This document shows positions 5,885-7,338 of a DNA stretch of 7,338 nt, piece by piece. This DNA is from Deltaproteobacteria bacterium UBA5754 (GTDB taxonomy: Bacteria; Desulfobacterota; Dissulfuribacteria; Dissulfuribacterales; UBA5754). Position 1 is the stretch's first letter. The number at the start of each line of letters is the position of its first letter. Both the position numbers and the translations under genes were made by a program. The stretch is taken from contig DIFG01000031.1 in assembly GCA_002419025.1 (NCBI GenBank), positions 2,930 through 10,267 on the forward strand, read 5' to 3'. The notes under the pieces are model-generated. The model was not told the DNA's origin. It ran no database searches and was given only the letters and a program-made list of their open reading frames with translations.

Positions 5885-5903
5885 TATTTTTTTATGAGCC
5901 TCC
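5885..5903 (-). promoter_or_regulatory. Unusually spaced clpP ribosome-binding site with A7 tract
   Basis: GGAGG (5903-5899 on the minus strand) is followed by CTCAT and an A-rich stretch with seven A (5893-5887) before ATG. The 14-base spacing exceeds the usual 5-9. The A-rich segment could act as an S1-binding enhancer, or initiation could depend on ribosomes arriving from tig, whose stop is only 23 bases away. Confidence 0.5.
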
Positions 5904-5907
5904 GTTG

Positions 5908-7242
5908 TTAGTTCTCATCGGCAACCAAGGCCGATTTCGTTGCTCCGGCGGCCGAGGGCGAATCCGAGATACGGGCCTCAGCGATAAGAAAATCCAGGGT
6001 CTTCTTGGCCCGGAGCTTGGGAAGTATGTGGTGGACCACCGCATCCGCCACCTGTCCGGCATCCACGCCCTGAGGGACCTCGCATTTGCTCGCCAAGTCC
6101 TGGAGCTCGTCGTTTCCGACGGAGATTTTTTCCAATTCGGCGATCCTGTCGAGGATGATCTCCGTCTTGACCTGAAAGACCGCGTCCTGCCGAAGACGTT
6201 CCTTCAGCCGGTCCTCGGACATTCCGACGGCATCAAGATCGAGACCTTTCTCATTGAGATGGCTGGAGACGTTGTCGATCATCTGATCGAGCTTGGCGGC
6301 GACGAGACGCTCGGGAACGGCGAAATCCACGGCGGAGGCGAGTTTCTGGAGGACCTGGTTTCGGATCATTCTATCGGCCGCGTTTTTCTTGTCGGCCTCG
6401 ATCTGAGCCCTCATCCTCTCCTTCAGATCTTGCAGGGTCGGATAGGCGCTTCCAAACCTCTGGGCAAAGGCATCGTCCAGATCAGGAAGGATCCTTCGGC
6501 GTATGTCAATTATCTCGACAGAATATCTGAGCGTCTTGCCTGCCAGCCGAGAGTTCACCGCATCCTCCGGGTACGAGACCTCGAAAGTCTTTCCCGCCCC
6601 CCTCGAAAGACCCGCGAGTTCCCGGTCGAATTCGGGATGCACATACCCCTGCCCGAGCTCGAAATAATATCCCTTCTCAGAGACGACCGGCTCGTCCTCT
6701 CCCTCGACTATTCCGGAATAATTGATGACGGCGATATCGCCCTCGGAAAGGACGTGCCCGTCTTCGACAGGTTCTATCACCCCAAAATGCCTTCTCAGGG
6801 CCTCGATCTGTTCGTCCACCTCGGCATCCGTCACCTCCACCGCGGGCCGTTCAAGCTCGATCCCCTTGTACGGCGGGAGTTCGAACTCAGGCCAGAGATC
6901 CAGTTGAAGGGCATAGGTAAAGGGTTCGCCGTCCTTCACGGGAGATATGGAGGAAAGACGCGGCTCCAGTATGAGCACGGCGTCCGCCTTCTCGACGGCC
7001 TGCGAAAGGCTCTGGTCAATGATGTCCTTGATGGCGTCTTCTTCGGCCCGGGGGGCATAGTAGCGCTCGAGCACGGATCTGGGGGCCTTGCCTTTTCGAA
7101 AACCCTTTATGCTCGCGGTAGAACCGATCTTCCGGTACGCCTTGTCCAGGGCGGTTGTGACCACATCAGGGGGAATCTCGACGGATAAACGTTTTTCAAT
7201 AGGGCTGACGTCCTCCACGGTGACCTTCATGTCCATGTTCAT
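5908..7242 (-). CDS. tig: Trigger factor, ribosome-associated chaperone and peptidyl-prolyl isomerase
   Basis: This 444-residue protein binds ribosomal protein L23 at the exit tunnel, shields nascent chains and can catalyse prolyl isomerisation. The N-terminal ribosome-binding domain (about 5-145) contains the signature GFRKGKAP (47-54). An FKBP-type domain follows (about 160-250: VLSEGDIAVINYSG, later YYFELGQGYVHPEFDREL), then the helical C-terminal chaperone arms (about 255-425) and a short tail rich in Ala and Ser. E. coli trigger factor is 432 residues. The start is not fully fixed: ATG codons at 7242, 7236 and 7230 encode MNMDMK. The first has the purine-rich GAGAGAAGA directly upstream, so I use it. 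This is the first gene of the tig-clpP-clpX run. The 96 bases upstream are AT-richer, but I could not assign -35 and -10 boxes with confidence. Confidence 0.97.
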   Translation of the reverse strand: MNMDMKVTVEDVSPIEKRLSVEIPPDVVTTALDKAYRKIGSTASIKGFRKGKAPRSVLERYYAPRAEEDAIKDIIDQSLSQAVEKADAVLILEPRLSSISPVKDGEPFTYALQLDLWPEFELPPYKGIELERPAVEVTDAEVDEQIEALRRHFGVIEPVEDGHVLSEGDIAVINYSGIVEGEDEPVVSEKGYYFELGQGYVHPEFDRELAGLSRGAGKTFEVSYPEDAVNSRLAGKTLRYSVEIIDIRRRILPDLDDAFAQRFGSAYPTLQDLKERMRAQIEADKKNAADRMIRNQVLQKLASAVDFAVPERLVAAKLDQMIDNVSSHLNEKGLDLDAVGMSEDRLKERLRQDAVFQVKTEIILDRIAELEKISVGNDELQDLASKCEVPQGVDAGQVADAVVHHILPKLRAKKTLDFLIAEARISDSPSAAGATKSALVADEN

Positions 7243-7315
7243 TCTTCTCTCTTGGAATTATGGGATAACCTTATGTGATGGATTCGTAAAAAATCGAAAA
7301 TTCCAATTTGGCATC

Positions 7316-7335
7316 ATTCCGGCGTAGGCCGAAAT
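7316..7335. repeat. REP-like palindrome at the right edge
   Basis: ATTCCGGC (7316-7323) and GCCGAAAT (7328-7335) form an 8-position stem with one mismatch around the loop GTAG. With its flanks it reads TCATTCCGGC...GCCGAAATCCA, close to the ATTCC(C/G)GC...GC(C/G)GGAATCCA palindromes I recall from many proteobacterial intergenic regions. It lies about 75 bases upstream of the tig start and may continue past the window edge. Confidence 0.5.
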
Positions 7336-7338
7336 CCA

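Noticed and set aside
5905..7188. A 427-codon open frame on the plus strand opposite tig
   Set aside because: It lies fully antisense to a clear trigger factor gene, has no recognisable domain, and is what strong third-position GC bias produces in the complementary frame.
7243..7310. Promoter for tig
   Set aside because: Several AT-rich words (CATAAG, CATAAT) exist, but none pairs with a good -35 at proper spacing; I will not assign one.

Overview
The window is a proteobacterial-type chromosomal segment, most likely from a Desulfobacterota/deltaproteobacterial lineage. This rests on the gene order tig-clpP-clpX-lon, the GC-rich coding sequence, the protein sequences, and the pairing with a ComEA-like protein and an RfaH-type NusG paralogue. 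The taxonomic call is inferred from recalled gene order and sequence feel; no search was run. All six convincing protein genes lie on the minus strand, so transcription runs from the right edge to the left.

Layout in transcription order. 7338-7243: 5' flank of tig, with a REP-like palindrome at the edge. 7242-5908: trigger factor. 5884-5273: ClpP peptidase. 5280-4021: ClpX unfoldase, overlapping clpP by 8 bases. 4020-3866: gap with two perfect 24-base copies of a palindromic repeat. 3865-1451: Lon protease. 1450-1193: 258-base gap with degenerate inverted-repeat material. 1192-938: small exported helix-hairpin-helix (ComEA-like) protein. 937-828: leader with a 13-bp hairpin and alternative pairings. 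827-321: RfaH-like antiterminator, followed by a perfect 11-bp hairpin. 287-1: gene-free and very rich in inverted repeats.

The four right-hand genes form the conserved proteostasis block. Trigger factor meets nascent chains at the ribosome, ClpX unfolds tagged proteins and feeds them to ClpP, and Lon degrades misfolded proteins on its own. The close packing of tig, clpP and clpX suggests one transcript. Lon is set apart by a repeat-bearing gap and has a poor ribosome-binding site. The two left-hand genes do not belong to that pathway.

The coding content is conserved, so the unusual material is in the gaps. Bases 1-228 can fold into a multibranched structure closed by a 23-pair stem. Just beyond it, on the strand of the RfaH-like gene, is an exact match to the first nine bases of the E. 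coli ops element that recruits RfaH. The gap before the RfaH-like gene holds mutually exclusive hairpins. I found no tRNA, rRNA, CRISPR array, transposase or phage gene.
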